From the NCBI RefSeq assembly GCF_012927085.1, contig NZ_JABBFX010000001.1, forward strand, positions 2,852,001-2,916,000: a stretch of 64,000 bases of DNA. Reading direction: 5' to 3'. Positions 1 through 8,397 of this stretch are shown here, piece by piece. The translations under genes and the position numbers were made by a program. The notes under the pieces are model-generated. The model had not been told where the DNA came from. It saw nothing but the letters and a program-made list of their open reading frames with translations, and ran no database searches. The stretch's first letter is position 1; every line of letters begins with the position of its first letter. This stretch comes from Ramlibacter agri. GTDB taxonomy: Bacteria; Pseudomonadota; Gammaproteobacteria; Burkholderiales; Burkholderiaceae_C.

Positions 1-345
1 CACTTCAGGAAGCGCGCGCAGGGTGGCCACGGCGGCCTTGACGTCGGCCTGGATCTCCTCAGGCTTCAGGGACTTCATCAGCTCCAGCGCGCGTTCCCGG
101 TCGGCGCCTTCGTAACCGAGTTCGACTTTCTGTGCGCCGCGCCAGAACATGTCGGGCGCCAGCACGACGAAGCCGTCCTGCGCGTACTGCTCGGCAACGC
201 CGCGGATGTGGCCGTTGACGCCGAAGATTTCCTGGTACAGCACGATGCCGGGGCCCTTGCCGGCCGGCGGCAGCGCCAGGTAGCCCTGGTAGCCGGTGTC
301 GCTGTTCTTCATGGCGACCCAGCGGGTCTGGATTTTGGCGGTCAT
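1..345 (-). CDS. Dienelactone hydrolase family protein (3' end cut by window)
   Basis: This is the first 115 codons of an alpha/beta hydrolase of the dienelactone hydrolase family; the rest lies before the window. Residues 36-43 (LYQEIFGV plus following Asn) match the family's Glu-containing strand. Dienelactone hydrolases open the lactone of dienelactones in aromatic catabolism, but many paralogues have unknown substrates. The catalytic Cys, Asp and His would lie beyond the visible part, so activity cannot be judged. The start is supported by an AAGGAG ribosome site eight bases upstream of the ATG. The gene diverges from the carboxymuconolactone-decarboxylase-like gene across 80 bases, which fits an aromatic-lactone context. 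Confidence 0.85.
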   Translation of the reverse strand, partial: MTAKIQTRWVAMKNSDTGYQGYLALPPAGKGPGIVLYQEIFGVNGHIRGVAEQYAQDGFVVLAPDMFWRGAQKVELGYEGADRERALELMKSLKPEEIQADVKAAVATLRALPEV

Positions 346-425
346 GGTTTTTGCTCCTTCAGGGATGGCGCGAATGGTAAGGCGGAACGCGGCACACTGC
401 AGGTCTTGGCACAGAAGGAGCTAGC

Positions 426-803
426 ATGAACAAGGAACTGTTCGAGAAGGGCCTGGCGGTGCGCCGCGCCGTGGTGGGCGAAAGCCACGTCGAGGCTTCG
501 CTGAAGAACGCCGACGACTTCAGCATGCCCATGCAGGAGCTCGTCACCGAATTCTGCTGGGGCGAGATCTGGAACCGCCCCGGCCTGGACCGCCGCAGCC
601 GCAGCATCCTGAACCTGGGCATGATCGCGGCGCTGGGCAAGCCGGAGGAACTGGGGCTGCACGTGCGCGGCGCCATCAACAACGGCATGAGCAAGGACGA
701 GATCAAGGAATGCTTCCTGCAGGTCGCCGTCTACTGCGGCATGCCGGCAGGACTGGGCGCCTTCAAGGTGGCGCGCCAGGTTTTCAAGGACATGGGCATC
801 TGA
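426..803 (+). CDS. Carboxymuconolactone decarboxylase family protein
   Basis: The 125-residue protein has the whole-length CMD fold seen in PcaC-like proteins: a WNRPGLDRRSRS segment (near residues 45-56), a LHVRGAINNG segment and a C-terminal EIKECFLQVAVYCG helix. It has no CxxC pair, so it is not an AhpD-type peroxidase. PcaC decarboxylates 4-carboxymuconolactone in protocatechuate degradation, but no other pca genes are visible, so this is probably a paralogue acting on a related ring-cleavage lactone. AAGGAG lies six bases before the ATG. An aldo/keto reductase gene follows after 17 bases, suggesting an operon. Confidence 0.85.
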   Translation: MNKELFEKGLAVRRAVVGESHVEASLKNADDFSMPMQELVTEFCWGEIWNRPGLDRRSRSILNLGMIAALGKPEELGLHVRGAINNGMSKDEIKECFLQVAVYCGMPAGLGAFKVARQVFKDMGI

Positions 804-820
804 GCCCCGGAGACGTACGA

Positions 821-1816
821 ATGAGCAAACTCACCCGCCTCGGCAACACCGGCCTGCAGGTTTCGCGCCTATGCCTGGGCACGATGACCTTCGGCACGCA
901 GGCCGACGAAAAGGAATCCTTCGCCATCATGGACGCGGCCTGCGAAGGCGGCGTCAACTTCTTCGACACGGCCGACGTCTACCCGCTGGGCGTGGACCAT
1001 GCGCTGAAGGGCGAAACCGAGCGCATCGTCGGCAAGTGGCTGCAGGGCAAGCGCGAGCAGGTGGTGCTGGCCACCAAGTGCGCCGGCGTCATGGGGCCGC
1101 TGCCCTGGCAGGGCGGCACCTCGCGCAAGCACATCCTGCATGCCATCGATGCGTCGCTCAAGCGCCTGGGCACCGACTACGTCGACCTGTACCAGTTGCA
1201 CCGCGATGACGAAAGCACGCCGCTGGACGAGACGCTGGAGGCGCTGGACACGGTGGTCAAGAGCGGCCGCGCCCGCTACGTGGGCGTCTCCAACTGGAGC
1301 GCCTGGCGCGTCGCCCGCATGCTGGGGCGCGCCGAGGCCTTGCGCGTCACCAGGCCGGCGACGGTGCAGCCCCGCTACAACCTGCTGTTCCGCCAGTTCG
1401 AGCGCGACCTGTTCCCCATGTGCCAGGCCGAGAACCTGGCCACGCTTTGCTACAACCCGCTGGCCGGCGGCCTGCTCACGGGCAAGCACCGCGACCTGGC
1501 GGCGCCGGGCGCGGACAACCGCTTCACCGTCGGCAATGCCGCGGCCATGTACAAGGACCGCTACTGGCACGAGCGCGAGTTCGAAGTGGTGCAGCAGTTC
1601 GTCGCGCTGGCCAAGGACGCCGGCATTCCGCCGGTGCAACTGGCCGTGGCCTGGGTGCTGGCGCAGCCGGGCATCACCTGCGCCATCATCGGCGCGAGCC
1701 GCGCGGCGCAGCTGCCGGATTCATTGGCCGCGCCGGGCGTGAAGCTGGATGCGGCCTTGCTCGCGCGCCTCGACGAGATGACGCGCGAGTTCCGCTTCGG
1801 CGACGCGGTCCGCTAG
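821..1816 (+). CDS. Aldo/keto reductase
   Basis: This 331-residue protein is an NAD(P)H-dependent aldo/keto reductase with a TIM-barrel fold. The catalytic tetrad can be placed: Asp49 and Tyr54 in FFDTADVY, Lys86 in ATK, and His127 in DLYQLH. The end of the cofactor pocket appears as IIGASRAAQLPDSL near the C terminus. The ATG at 821 was chosen because the family's N-terminal strand (LGNTGLQVSRLCLGTMTFG) begins just after it; a longer upstream extension would overlap the preceding gene. The substrate is unknown. It lies 17 bases after the CMD-family gene and ends seven bases from the convergent RraA-like gene. Confidence 0.9.
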   Translation: MSKLTRLGNTGLQVSRLCLGTMTFGTQADEKESFAIMDAACEGGVNFFDTADVYPLGVDHALKGETERIVGKWLQGKREQVVLATKCAGVMGPLPWQGGTSRKHILHAIDASLKRLGTDYVDLYQLHRDDESTPLDETLEALDTVVKSGRARYVGVSNWSAWRVARMLGRAEALRVTRPATVQPRYNLLFRQFERDLFPMCQAENLATLCYNPLAGGLLTGKHRDLAAPGADNRFTVGNAAAMYKDRYWHEREFEVVQQFVALAKDAGIPPVQLAVAWVLAQPGITCAIIGASRAAQLPDSLAAPGVKLDAALLARLDEMTREFRFGDAVR

Positions 1817-1823
1817 CGGGCCG

Positions 1824-2537
1824 TCATCGCGGGGCGTCGTCGAACGCCCCGTCGACCTCCCGCACCTCCAGCTTCGCGTAGCTGGCGGGCGCGCCGATCG
1901 CGTCCCACATGGGCTGGCCCCGGCGCATGGCCGCGATCACATCGTCCTCGCGCCGCATCTTGGCCTGCGCGGCGCCGACCACCCGGTCCGCATCCGCCCG
2001 CGGCACCACGACCACGCCGTCGCCATCGGCTACGACGAGGTCGCCCGGCCGGACCTCGACGCCTTCGCAGATGACGGGCGCGTTGACGGTGCCGTGTCCG
2101 GCCTTCTCCGGGTGCATGGCCCAGACGTGCGTCGCCCACACGGGGAAGCCGAGCTCGCGCACCTGGTCCACGTCGCGCACGCAGCCTTGCACGACCACGC
2201 CCGCCAGACCCTTGTCCAGGGCATGGCGCGTTGCGAGGTCGCCCCACTGCGCGCCCGAGAGCTCCGCCCGGCAGACGACCACCAGCACGTCACCGCGCTG
2301 CGCGAGGTTCAGGGCGCGATGCATCATCAGGTTGTCGCCCGGCCAGCAATACGCGGTCACCGCGGGGCCGGCAATGCGGACGCCTTGTTGCAAGGGGTGC
2401 ATGCGCGCATCCATCAGGGCCGCGCGCCCCGCAGCCCCCATGGATTCGTGGATGTCGGCGACAGTGAGCTCGCGCGCACGCTCGACGATGTCGGCCGCGA
2501 CGCGGTTCACCTTGAGGTAGACGGTGGAGGCGCTCAT
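1824..2537 (-). CDS. RraA-type aldolase/decarboxylase (HMG/CHA aldolase family)
   Basis: The 237-residue protein belongs to the RraA/MenG superfamily. These divalent-metal enzymes cleave 4-hydroxy-4-methyl-2-oxoglutarate or 4-carboxy-4-hydroxy-2-oxoadipate and often decarboxylate oxaloacetate. The family GxxRD motif is present as GCVRD with Arg121 and Asp122, which bind the substrate and metal. It is the last gene of a four-gene operon and overlaps the upstream citryl-CoA-lyase-like gene by four bases (ATGA). Its context suggests it removes the 2-oxo acid released by that lyase. True RraA (RNase E inhibitor) is shorter and usually stands elsewhere, so a catabolic role is preferred. Confidence 0.85.
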   Translation of the reverse strand: MSASTVYLKVNRVAADIVERARELTVADIHESMGAAGRAALMDARMHPLQQGVRIAGPAVTAYCWPGDNLMMHRALNLAQRGDVLVVVCRAELSGAQWGDLATRHALDKGLAGVVVQGCVRDVDQVRELGFPVWATHVWAMHPEKAGHGTVNAPVICEGVEVRPGDLVVADGDGVVVVPRADADRVVGAAQAKMRREDDVIAAMRRGQPMWDAIGAPASYAKLEVREVDGAFDDAPR

Positions 2538-3307
2538 GCAGCATCCTGCGCGCGGTAGGGGATCGCTTCGTCGACGGTTTCCCAGATGAAGGCGGCGGAG
2601 GGCTGCTGCGACTCCTCGTAGATGTGGCCGACCAGGCCGGCCGAGCGGCTGACCACCGCGACCCCGCGCATCACCTTCTGCGGGATGCCGATTTCGCCCA
2701 GCAGCGCCGCCGACGCGCCGGTGGCGTTGATCGTCACGTGGCGGCCGTACACCGCGTCGACCTGCGCGGACAGCATCTTCAGCGCCGCGATGTGGCGGCC
2801 CGGCACGTCCTGGCCTTCCGCCACGGCCAGCATCCGCGGCGTGCGCGGGTCGTCCGGCTTGTGGTGCGGATGGCCGAAACCGTGCACGGGCTTGCCGGCT
2901 TCCTTGTGGCGCAGCGCGATGTCGCGCGCACGGGCTTCCAGGCCTTCCGGCGCGGCGAGCATTTCCTCCAGCAGCGCCGCGCAGCCTTCCATCGTGCCGA
3001 TGAAGGTGGTGCCCACGCCCAGCAGGCCGGCCGCCACTGCCGCCTGCAAGGCATCCGGCGCGGAGTGGTAGATCAGGCGCGTGGCGATGACGCTGGGCGT
3101 CAGGCCGTGCTCCATCAGCGTGACCAGCACGGCGTCGAGGATGCGCACCTGCGTGGGCGTCGGGCGCTTGCCGGTCAGCTGCAGCAGGAACATCTCCGTG
3201 AACGTCGCCTGGCCGATCAGCTCCTCGACGAGGTCGTGGCCGCGCACTCGGATGGTCTTGGAGTCGGAGGTGGCAATGGCCGTCGTGGGTTGGGGCTTGG
3301 TGCGCAT
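2534..3307 (-). CDS. Citryl-CoA lyase-like protein (citrate synthase homology domain)
   Basis: The 257-residue protein is a stand-alone citrate-synthase-like domain resembling bacterial citryl-CoA lyase and the C-terminal part of ATP-citrate lyase. Recognisable segments are EHGLTPS (66-72, His67), GFGHPHHKPDDPR (143-155, His146) and RSAGLVGHIYEE (221-232). The strand that reads NVDG in ATP-citrate lyase reads NATG here (194-197), so the conserved aspartate is threonine. By homology it would cleave a citryl-CoA-like thioester to acetyl-CoA and a 2-oxo acid. The preceding gene encodes a CoA ligase and the following gene an aldolase/decarboxylase, which makes a ligase-lyase-decarboxylase route plausible. 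The real substrate is not known. Confidence 0.8.
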   Translation of the reverse strand: MRTKPQPTTAIATSDSKTIRVRGHDLVEELIGQATFTEMFLLQLTGKRPTPTQVRILDAVLVTLMEHGLTPSVIATRLIYHSAPDALQAAVAAGLLGVGTTFIGTMEGCAALLEEMLAAPEGLEARARDIALRHKEAGKPVHGFGHPHHKPDDPRTPRMLAVAEGQDVPGRHIAALKMLSAQVDAVYGRHVTINATGASAALLGEIGIPQKVMRGVAVVSRSAGLVGHIYEESQQPSAAFIWETVDEAIPYRAQDAA

Positions 3308-3326
3308 GTGTTCTTCCTTCCTGGGT

Positions 3327-4964
3327 TCAACGCCGGACCGCGATGCCGGCGCGCTCGCGGTCCCACAGCGCGGACAGGTCGGCTTCCGCCTCGCGCCGCA
3401 GCTTGTATTTCTCGACCTTCTGGCTCAGCGTCCGCGGCATGTCGTCCAGCGTCTGCACGTAGCGGGGCACCATGAAGTACGCGAGGTTGCGGTTGCAGTG
3501 CTCCATCAGCGATTCGTAGCTGAAGTCCGCGCCGGGCCGCAGCGTGATGCTGGCGGCGACTTCGTCCTCGCTGGTCTCCGCGCGCACGGGATAGACGGCG
3601 ACGTCCGCCACCGCCGGGTGGACGCGAATGACTTCCTCCACCTCGAAGGCGGAGATGTTCTCGCCGCGCCGCCGGATCGCGTCCTTGATGCGGTCCGTGT
3701 ACCAGACGTAGCCGTCGGCGTCGACGAGCCCGCGGTCGCCGGTGTGGAACCACAGGTTGCGGCGGCTGGCGGCGGTCGCCTCGGGCTGCTTGTAGTAGCC
3801 CAGCGAAGCGCCCCAAGGGTTGTTGTTGCGCATGACGATCTCGCCGGGCGTCCCGGGCGGCACGTCGAAGTCGTTCTCGTCCACGATGCGCAGGTCGATG
3901 CCCGCGCGCGGCAGGCCGCACGAGCCCAGCTTGTCGCGCCGGCTTTGTGTGTTGTAGGCCGCACCCAGGCAGTAGTCCGTGAGGCCGAAGGCGCTCATGA
4001 TGGTCATGCCGAAGCGCTCTTCGAACTCGCGCGCGAAGCCGGGCACGGGCGCCAGGTGGCAGCGCTTCACGCGGTGGTCGCGGTCGGCCGGCGAGGGCGG
4101 CTGCTTCCACAGGAAATTGGTGACGGCGCCCACGCCGTTGAACACGGTGGCCCCGCTTGCGCGCACGTGGGCCCAGAAGCGGCTGACGGAGAAGCGCGGC
4201 GCCAGCGCGATCGCCGCGCCCGCCATCAGCGAACCCATCGTGCTTCCGAGCAGCGCGTTGCCATGGAACAGCGGCAGGAAGACATAGGCGATGTCGTCCG
4301 GCGTGTATTCGTGGTGGAAGGCGACGTCCGAGCCCCAGTAGATGAAGTGGGCGTGCGTGTACATGATCGCCTTCGACGGGCCGGTCGTGCCCGAGGTGAA
4401 CATCAGCATCGCCAGGTCGCTGAAAGCCGGCGGCTCGCCGGGCACGGCTGCGGGCGCAGCAAGCAGGCTGTCGAAGGCGTGCAGGGTGACGCCTTCAGGC
4501 TGGGTCAAGGCGGCAGGCGCCGGCTCCTCGCCGCGCGACGGCACCACGAACACGTGACGCACACGCGGCGCATGCGCGCTGGCTTCGAGGAAGCGGGGCA
4601 GCAGGTCGGCGTCGACGATCAGCGCGGCGCAGTCCGCGTGGTCCAGGAAGTAGCCGAGCAGTTGGCCGCGCGCCGCCGCGTTCAGCGGCACCGACACGAA
4701 GCCCGAGCGTGCCGGGCCCAGGATGGCCAGCAGCTGCTCGGGGGAGTTGTTCATCAGCACGCCGACATGGGCGCCGCGCGGCAAGCCGGCGGCGGCCAGC
4801 CCGGCGCCCACGCGCAGCGTCCGCTCGTCCAGTTGGGCGTACGACAGCGTGCTGCCGTCCGGCATCCAGGTCAGGAAGGTCTTCTTACCCCATTGCTGTG
4901 CGCGCTCGCGCAACACGATGTCCAGCGTGGACGTGCGGGCATCGTAGCCAGGCAGCTTATTCAT
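3327..4964 (-). CDS. AMP-forming acyl-CoA synthetase
   Basis: This 545-residue protein is an ANL-superfamily adenylate-forming ligase that activates a carboxylic acid with ATP and CoA. The phosphate-binding loop TSGTTGPSK lies at 190-198, the TGD motif at 408-410, the hinge YTDRIKD at 422-428, and the C-terminal catalytic lysine region LSQKVEKYK near 513-521. It is a full-length family member. Its ATG overlaps the last eight bases of the upstream Bug receptor gene, so import and CoA activation are translationally coupled. The downstream lyase and RraA-type enzyme suggest the substrate is a hydroxylated di- or tricarboxylate rather than a fatty acid. Confidence 0.9.
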   Translation of the reverse strand: MNKLPGYDARTSTLDIVLRERAQQWGKKTFLTWMPDGSTLSYAQLDERTLRVGAGLAAAGLPRGAHVGVLMNNSPEQLLAILGPARSGFVSVPLNAAARGQLLGYFLDHADCAALIVDADLLPRFLEASAHAPRVRHVFVVPSRGEEPAPAALTQPEGVTLHAFDSLLAAPAAVPGEPPAFSDLAMLMFTSGTTGPSKAIMYTHAHFIYWGSDVAFHHEYTPDDIAYVFLPLFHGNALLGSTMGSLMAGAAIALAPRFSVSRFWAHVRASGATVFNGVGAVTNFLWKQPPSPADRDHRVKRCHLAPVPGFAREFEERFGMTIMSAFGLTDYCLGAAYNTQSRRDKLGSCGLPRAGIDLRIVDENDFDVPPGTPGEIVMRNNNPWGASLGYYKQPEATAASRRNLWFHTGDRGLVDADGYVWYTDRIKDAIRRRGENISAFEVEEVIRVHPAVADVAVYPVRAETSEDEVAASITLRPGADFSYESLMEHCNRNLAYFMVPRYVQTLDDMPRTLSQKVEKYKLRREAEADLSALWDRERAGIAVRR

Positions 4965-5928
4965 TCTTCGCCCCGCTGACGCGGATCAGGTCCTGCCACT
5001 TCTTCTTCTCGGCGGGCACGGCGGCGGTCCAGGCCTGCGCATCGGCGAAATCGCTCTCGAAGCCCTGCGCCTTCGCCAGCTCCGCGAACTCCGGCGTGCG
5101 GGTCGCGACCGAGAGCGCGTCGGAGAACTTGCGCACGATGGCGTCCGGCGTGCCGGCGGGCACGAACACCGCGTTGAACGAGAAGAACTCGTAGCCGGGC
5201 AGGCCGGCCTCGGCCACCGTGGGCAGTTGGGGCAGCGATTGCGAACGGCGCGGGCCAGTGACGGCAAGCGCGCGCACGCGGCCGGACTCGATCTGCGCCT
5301 TGGTGGTGGCCAGCGCGGAGAAGGTGAAGTCCACCTGGCCCGCGACCGCGTCGGTCAGCGCGGCGGCCTGCGTCTTGTACGGCACGTGCAGGAACTGCAC
5401 GCCGGCTGCCTGCTGGAACGCGGCGGCCGACAGGTGCTGCGCGCTGCCGCTGCCCGCGGAGGCATAGGTCAGCTTGCCGGGGTGCTTCTTCGCCGCTTCG
5501 ATGATGTCCTTGACGGTCTTGTACGGCGAGTTCGCCGGCACGACCAGCACCAGCATCACGCTGGCCAGGCGCGCCACCGGCTTGAAGTCCTTGATCGAAT
5601 CGAAAGGCACCTTGCCCATGAGCACCTCGTTGGTGAAGTGCCCGGGGCCGGTGAAGAGCCAGGTGTAGCCGTCGGCGGGGGAGCGGGCGACCTGCTCGGT
5701 GCCGATGACGCCGTTGGCGCCGGCCTTGTTTTCCACCACCACGGCCTGCTTCCATTGCGCGCCCATGGTGGCGGCCAGGTAGCGCGTGATCGCGTCGAGG
5801 TTGGTGCCGGGACCATAAGGTTCCAGGAAGGTGACGGGCCGGGTGGGCCAGTCCTGCGCAAGTGCCGGTTGCAGGACGGAAGCCGCCAGGGCCACCGCGG
5901 TGATGAGGGTCCGCAGCAGAGCGTGCAT
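4957..5928 (-). CDS. Bug-family (TctC-like) periplasmic carboxylate receptor
   Basis: The 323-residue protein is a tripartite tricarboxylate transporter substrate-binding protein of the Bug family. It has a Sec signal peptide (about residues 1-25, ending ALAQ) followed by the family motif WPTRPVTFLEPYGPGTNLD. Such proteins bind carboxylates in the periplasm and normally serve a TctA/TctB membrane pair or a sensory system; neither is present here. The ATG at 5928 was chosen because AGGAGA lies just upstream and a signal peptide follows at once. It is the first gene of the LacI-controlled operon, directly behind the operator-like sequences. Confidence 0.92.
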   Translation of the reverse strand: MHALLRTLITAVALAASVLQPALAQDWPTRPVTFLEPYGPGTNLDAITRYLAATMGAQWKQAVVVENKAGANGVIGTEQVARSPADGYTWLFTGPGHFTNEVLMGKVPFDSIKDFKPVARLASVMLVLVVPANSPYKTVKDIIEAAKKHPGKLTYASAGSGSAQHLSAAAFQQAAGVQFLHVPYKTQAAALTDAVAGQVDFTFSALATTKAQIESGRVRALAVTGPRRSQSLPQLPTVAEAGLPGYEFFSFNAVFVPAGTPDAIVRKFSDALSVATRTPEFAELAKAQGFESDFADAQAWTAAVPAEKKKWQDLIRVSGAKNE

Positions 5929-5970
5929 GGAAAGTCTCCTTGTGTTGTCGTGCCGGAAGGGCCAAGATGT

Positions 5971-6040
5971 GGAATCGTTTCCCGACGCATTCCAGTCTAA
6001 GTAGCGTGTACGCGTCCGGCAATGCTGTGGATCGTTTCCA
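5971..6040. promoter_or_regulatory. Two LacI-type operator-like sites between divergent genes
   Basis: The 124-base divergent interval contains GGAATCGTTTCC (5971-5982), an imperfect palindrome centred on CG, and TGGATCGTTTCCA (6028-6040). They share ATCGTTTCC in the same orientation, 58 bases apart. A CG-centred palindrome is typical for LacI-family operators. The first copy lies 43 bases before the Bug gene start and the second 13 bases before the LacI gene start. Binding by the adjacent regulator is inferred. Confidence 0.6.
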
Positions 6041-6052
6041 TACTGGTAAACC

Positions 6053-7081
6053 ATGACAGATCGCATCTCCGTCCGCGACGTGGCGGCCGCCGCCGGCGTC
6101 GCCATGAGCAGCGTCTCGCGCGTGCTGAACGACAGCGGCTATGCCAGCGAGGCCGTGCGGCAGCGCGTGTTGAAGGCGGTGGCCAAGCTGGGCTACGAAC
6201 CGGACTTCACGGCGCGGCACCTGCGCACCGGCCGCAGCAAGACCATCGGCTACCTGCTGCCGACCATCGCCAACCCGGCGCCCGCGGCGCATCTGGGCGA
6301 GGTCGAGCGGCTGCTGCAGGCCGCGGGCTTTTCCCTGCTCGTGGGAAGCTCGCAGCGGCCGGCGCGGGATCGCGAACTGGTGACCTTTTTCGAGAACCGG
6401 CGGCTCGAAGGCATCATTGCGTCGCCGAGCTTCGAGTACCCGGCCGCCGCGGACTGCCCCTTCCACAAGACGGCGCTGCCCGTCGTGGTGGTGGAGCGGG
6501 ACCTCGGCGATGCGTTCGACAGCGTGCTGATGAACCACGCGGGCGGCGTGCGGCAGGCCATGGACTACCTGCTCTCGCTGGGACACCGCCGCGTCGCACT
6601 GCTGGTCTCCGGCGCCAACCTCGCGCCGGGCCGCGAGAAGCTGCGCGGCTACCAGGAAGCGCTGGCGGCCGCCGGCCTGCCTTTCGACCCGGACCTCGTC
6701 TTCATGCCGGAGTCGTGGCTCGCGTCGTCGCGCGTGTTCACGGCGGGCATGCTGCAGTTGCCTGCACCGCCGACGGCGCTGATCGCGCTCGGCACCCAGA
6801 TGCTCTCGGGCGCGCTGCACGTCATCCGCGCCACCGGCCGCGAGGTGCCGCGGGACTTCTCGATGATTGGCATCGGCACCACCGAAACACTGGAGCTGAT
6901 GTATCCGCCGATGAGCGCGCTGCGCTATGACTATCACCGCAGCGCGGAAGTGGCGGTGCAGCTGATGCTCGATCGCATCGAGGGGACGGCCGGGCCGCAG
7001 GGCCGCCGGGTGATCCTGGAATGGGACCTGACGGTCGGCGGCACCTGTGCGCCACCGCCGCGGCAAAGCAAGAATCCCTGA
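6053..7081 (+). CDS. LacI family transcriptional regulator
   Basis: The 342-residue protein has an N-terminal LacI helix-turn-helix at about 6-26 (VRDVAAAAGVAMSSVSRVLN) with the hinge helix near 48-60, then a periplasmic-binding-like sensor domain (KTIGYLLPTIANPAP, later HRRVALLVSG). It is transcribed away from the Bug/ligase/lyase/aldolase operon and probably represses it and itself through the operator-like sites in between. The inducer is unknown but is likely the imported acid or a derivative. The length is normal for the family and all domains look intact. Confidence 0.9.
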   Translation: MTDRISVRDVAAAAGVAMSSVSRVLNDSGYASEAVRQRVLKAVAKLGYEPDFTARHLRTGRSKTIGYLLPTIANPAPAAHLGEVERLLQAAGFSLLVGSSQRPARDRELVTFFENRRLEGIIASPSFEYPAAADCPFHKTALPVVVVERDLGDAFDSVLMNHAGGVRQAMDYLLSLGHRRVALLVSGANLAPGREKLRGYQEALAAAGLPFDPDLVFMPESWLASSRVFTAGMLQLPAPPTALIALGTQMLSGALHVIRATGREVPRDFSMIGIGTTETLELMYPPMSALRYDYHRSAEVAVQLMLDRIEGTAGPQGRRVILEWDLTVGGTCAPPPRQSKNP

Positions 7082-7092
7082 GGGGCGGCCCC

Positions 7093-8316
7093 CTATGCGT
7101 CGAAGGTATTCCGCCGCGCCAGCCCGGGGAACACCTTCCACCACGACGCCACCACCAGCAGCGTCGCCACCCCGCCGACCACCACCGAGCCGATCGGGCC
7201 CCACCAGGCTGCGGTGGCGCCGGACTCGAATTCGCCCAGCTGGTTGCTGGCGCCGATGAACATGGAGCTGACGGCGCCGACGCGGCCGCGCATGTCGTCG
7301 GGCGTGTCCAGCTGCACCAGGGTCTGGCGCACGACCACGCTCACCATGTCGGCGCAACCCGAGAACGCCAGCACCACCAGCGACAACACGAACCACTGCG
7401 AGAGGCCGAAGGCCAGCATGCACAGGCCGTAGAAGCCGACGGAGAGCAGCAGCCAGCGGCCCACGTGCGTGCGGATCGGATGCCGCGCCAGCACGATCGA
7501 CATCAGCAACGCGCCGATGGCGGGCGCTGCGCGCAGCGCGCCCAGGCCGGTCGGGCCGACATGCAGGATGTCCTTCGCATAGATAGGCAGCAGCGCGGTG
7601 GCGCCGCCGAACAGCACCGCCATCAGGTCCAGCGAGATCGCGCCCAGCAAGGGCTTGCGCGACCAGACGAATTCCGCGCCGGCCAGCATCGTGCGCAAGG
7701 TCGGCCGCTCGCGCGACGACACCACGCGCTGGTCATGCACTTGCAGCATCGCTATGACGGCCAGAACAAGCAGCACGGTCGCCACGCCATAGACCGTGGT
7801 GCCCGTGCCGATGAACAGCACGCCTGCCATCGCAGGACCGCCGATCACGGACACCTGGTTGCCTGACGCGCTGAGCGCCATCGCACGCGGCAGCATGCTG
7901 GTCGGAACCAGCGTCGGCACCAGCGACTGCTGCGCCGGCTGCTGGAAGGTGCGCGCCGCGCCCAGCAGCACGGAGACGCCGAGCAGCAGCTCGCGCGAGA
8001 GGAAGTGCCCCAGGCTCGCTCCGAGCAGCAAGGCCGCCGTCAGCAGCTGCAGCCCCTGGGTGAAGGCCACGATGCGTCCGCGCGGGTAGCGGTCGGCCAC
8101 GTGGCCGGCGGGCAGCGTGAACAGGAGGACGGGCACGAACTGGAACAGGCCCACCAGGCCCAGGTCCCAGGCGCTGTTGGTCAGCTCGTACATCTGCCAG
8201 CCCAGCGCCACCATCATCATCTGGTTAGCCATGCCGGCAAGCACGCGCGCCGAGAGCAGGCGCAGGAAGGCGGGAGGCGCGGAAAAACGTTCCGCGGCGG
8301 TATCGGCAACCGTCAT
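7093..8316 (-). CDS. MFS transporter (DHA3/EntS-like)
   Basis: The 407-residue integral membrane protein has about twelve hydrophobic segments and the MFS cytoplasmic loop motif GHVADRYPRGR between segments 2 and 3. A second copy-like region (ARHPIRTHVGRW) appears mid-protein. It resembles the MFS_3 group that includes the enterobactin exporter EntS and macrolide exporters, so efflux is more likely than uptake. It converges on the LacI gene with an 11-base gap and diverges from the IclR gene. There is no evidence for its substrate, and it may be unrelated to the catabolic operons on either side. Confidence 0.85.
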   Translation of the reverse strand: MTVADTAAERFSAPPAFLRLLSARVLAGMANQMMMVALGWQMYELTNSAWDLGLVGLFQFVPVLLFTLPAGHVADRYPRGRIVAFTQGLQLLTAALLLGASLGHFLSRELLLGVSVLLGAARTFQQPAQQSLVPTLVPTSMLPRAMALSASGNQVSVIGGPAMAGVLFIGTGTTVYGVATVLLVLAVIAMLQVHDQRVVSSRERPTLRTMLAGAEFVWSRKPLLGAISLDLMAVLFGGATALLPIYAKDILHVGPTGLGALRAAPAIGALLMSIVLARHPIRTHVGRWLLLSVGFYGLCMLAFGLSQWFVLSLVVLAFSGCADMVSVVVRQTLVQLDTPDDMRGRVGAVSSMFIGASNQLGEFESGATAAWWGPIGSVVVGGVATLLVVASWWKVFPGLARRNTFDA

Positions 8317-8397
8317 CGGTGCGTGGGGGTCCTACGGGGGAAACCCGCATTCTCCCCGCAAAGGCAAAATCGCGTCTTGCCGAGGAGTAGATGGCCC

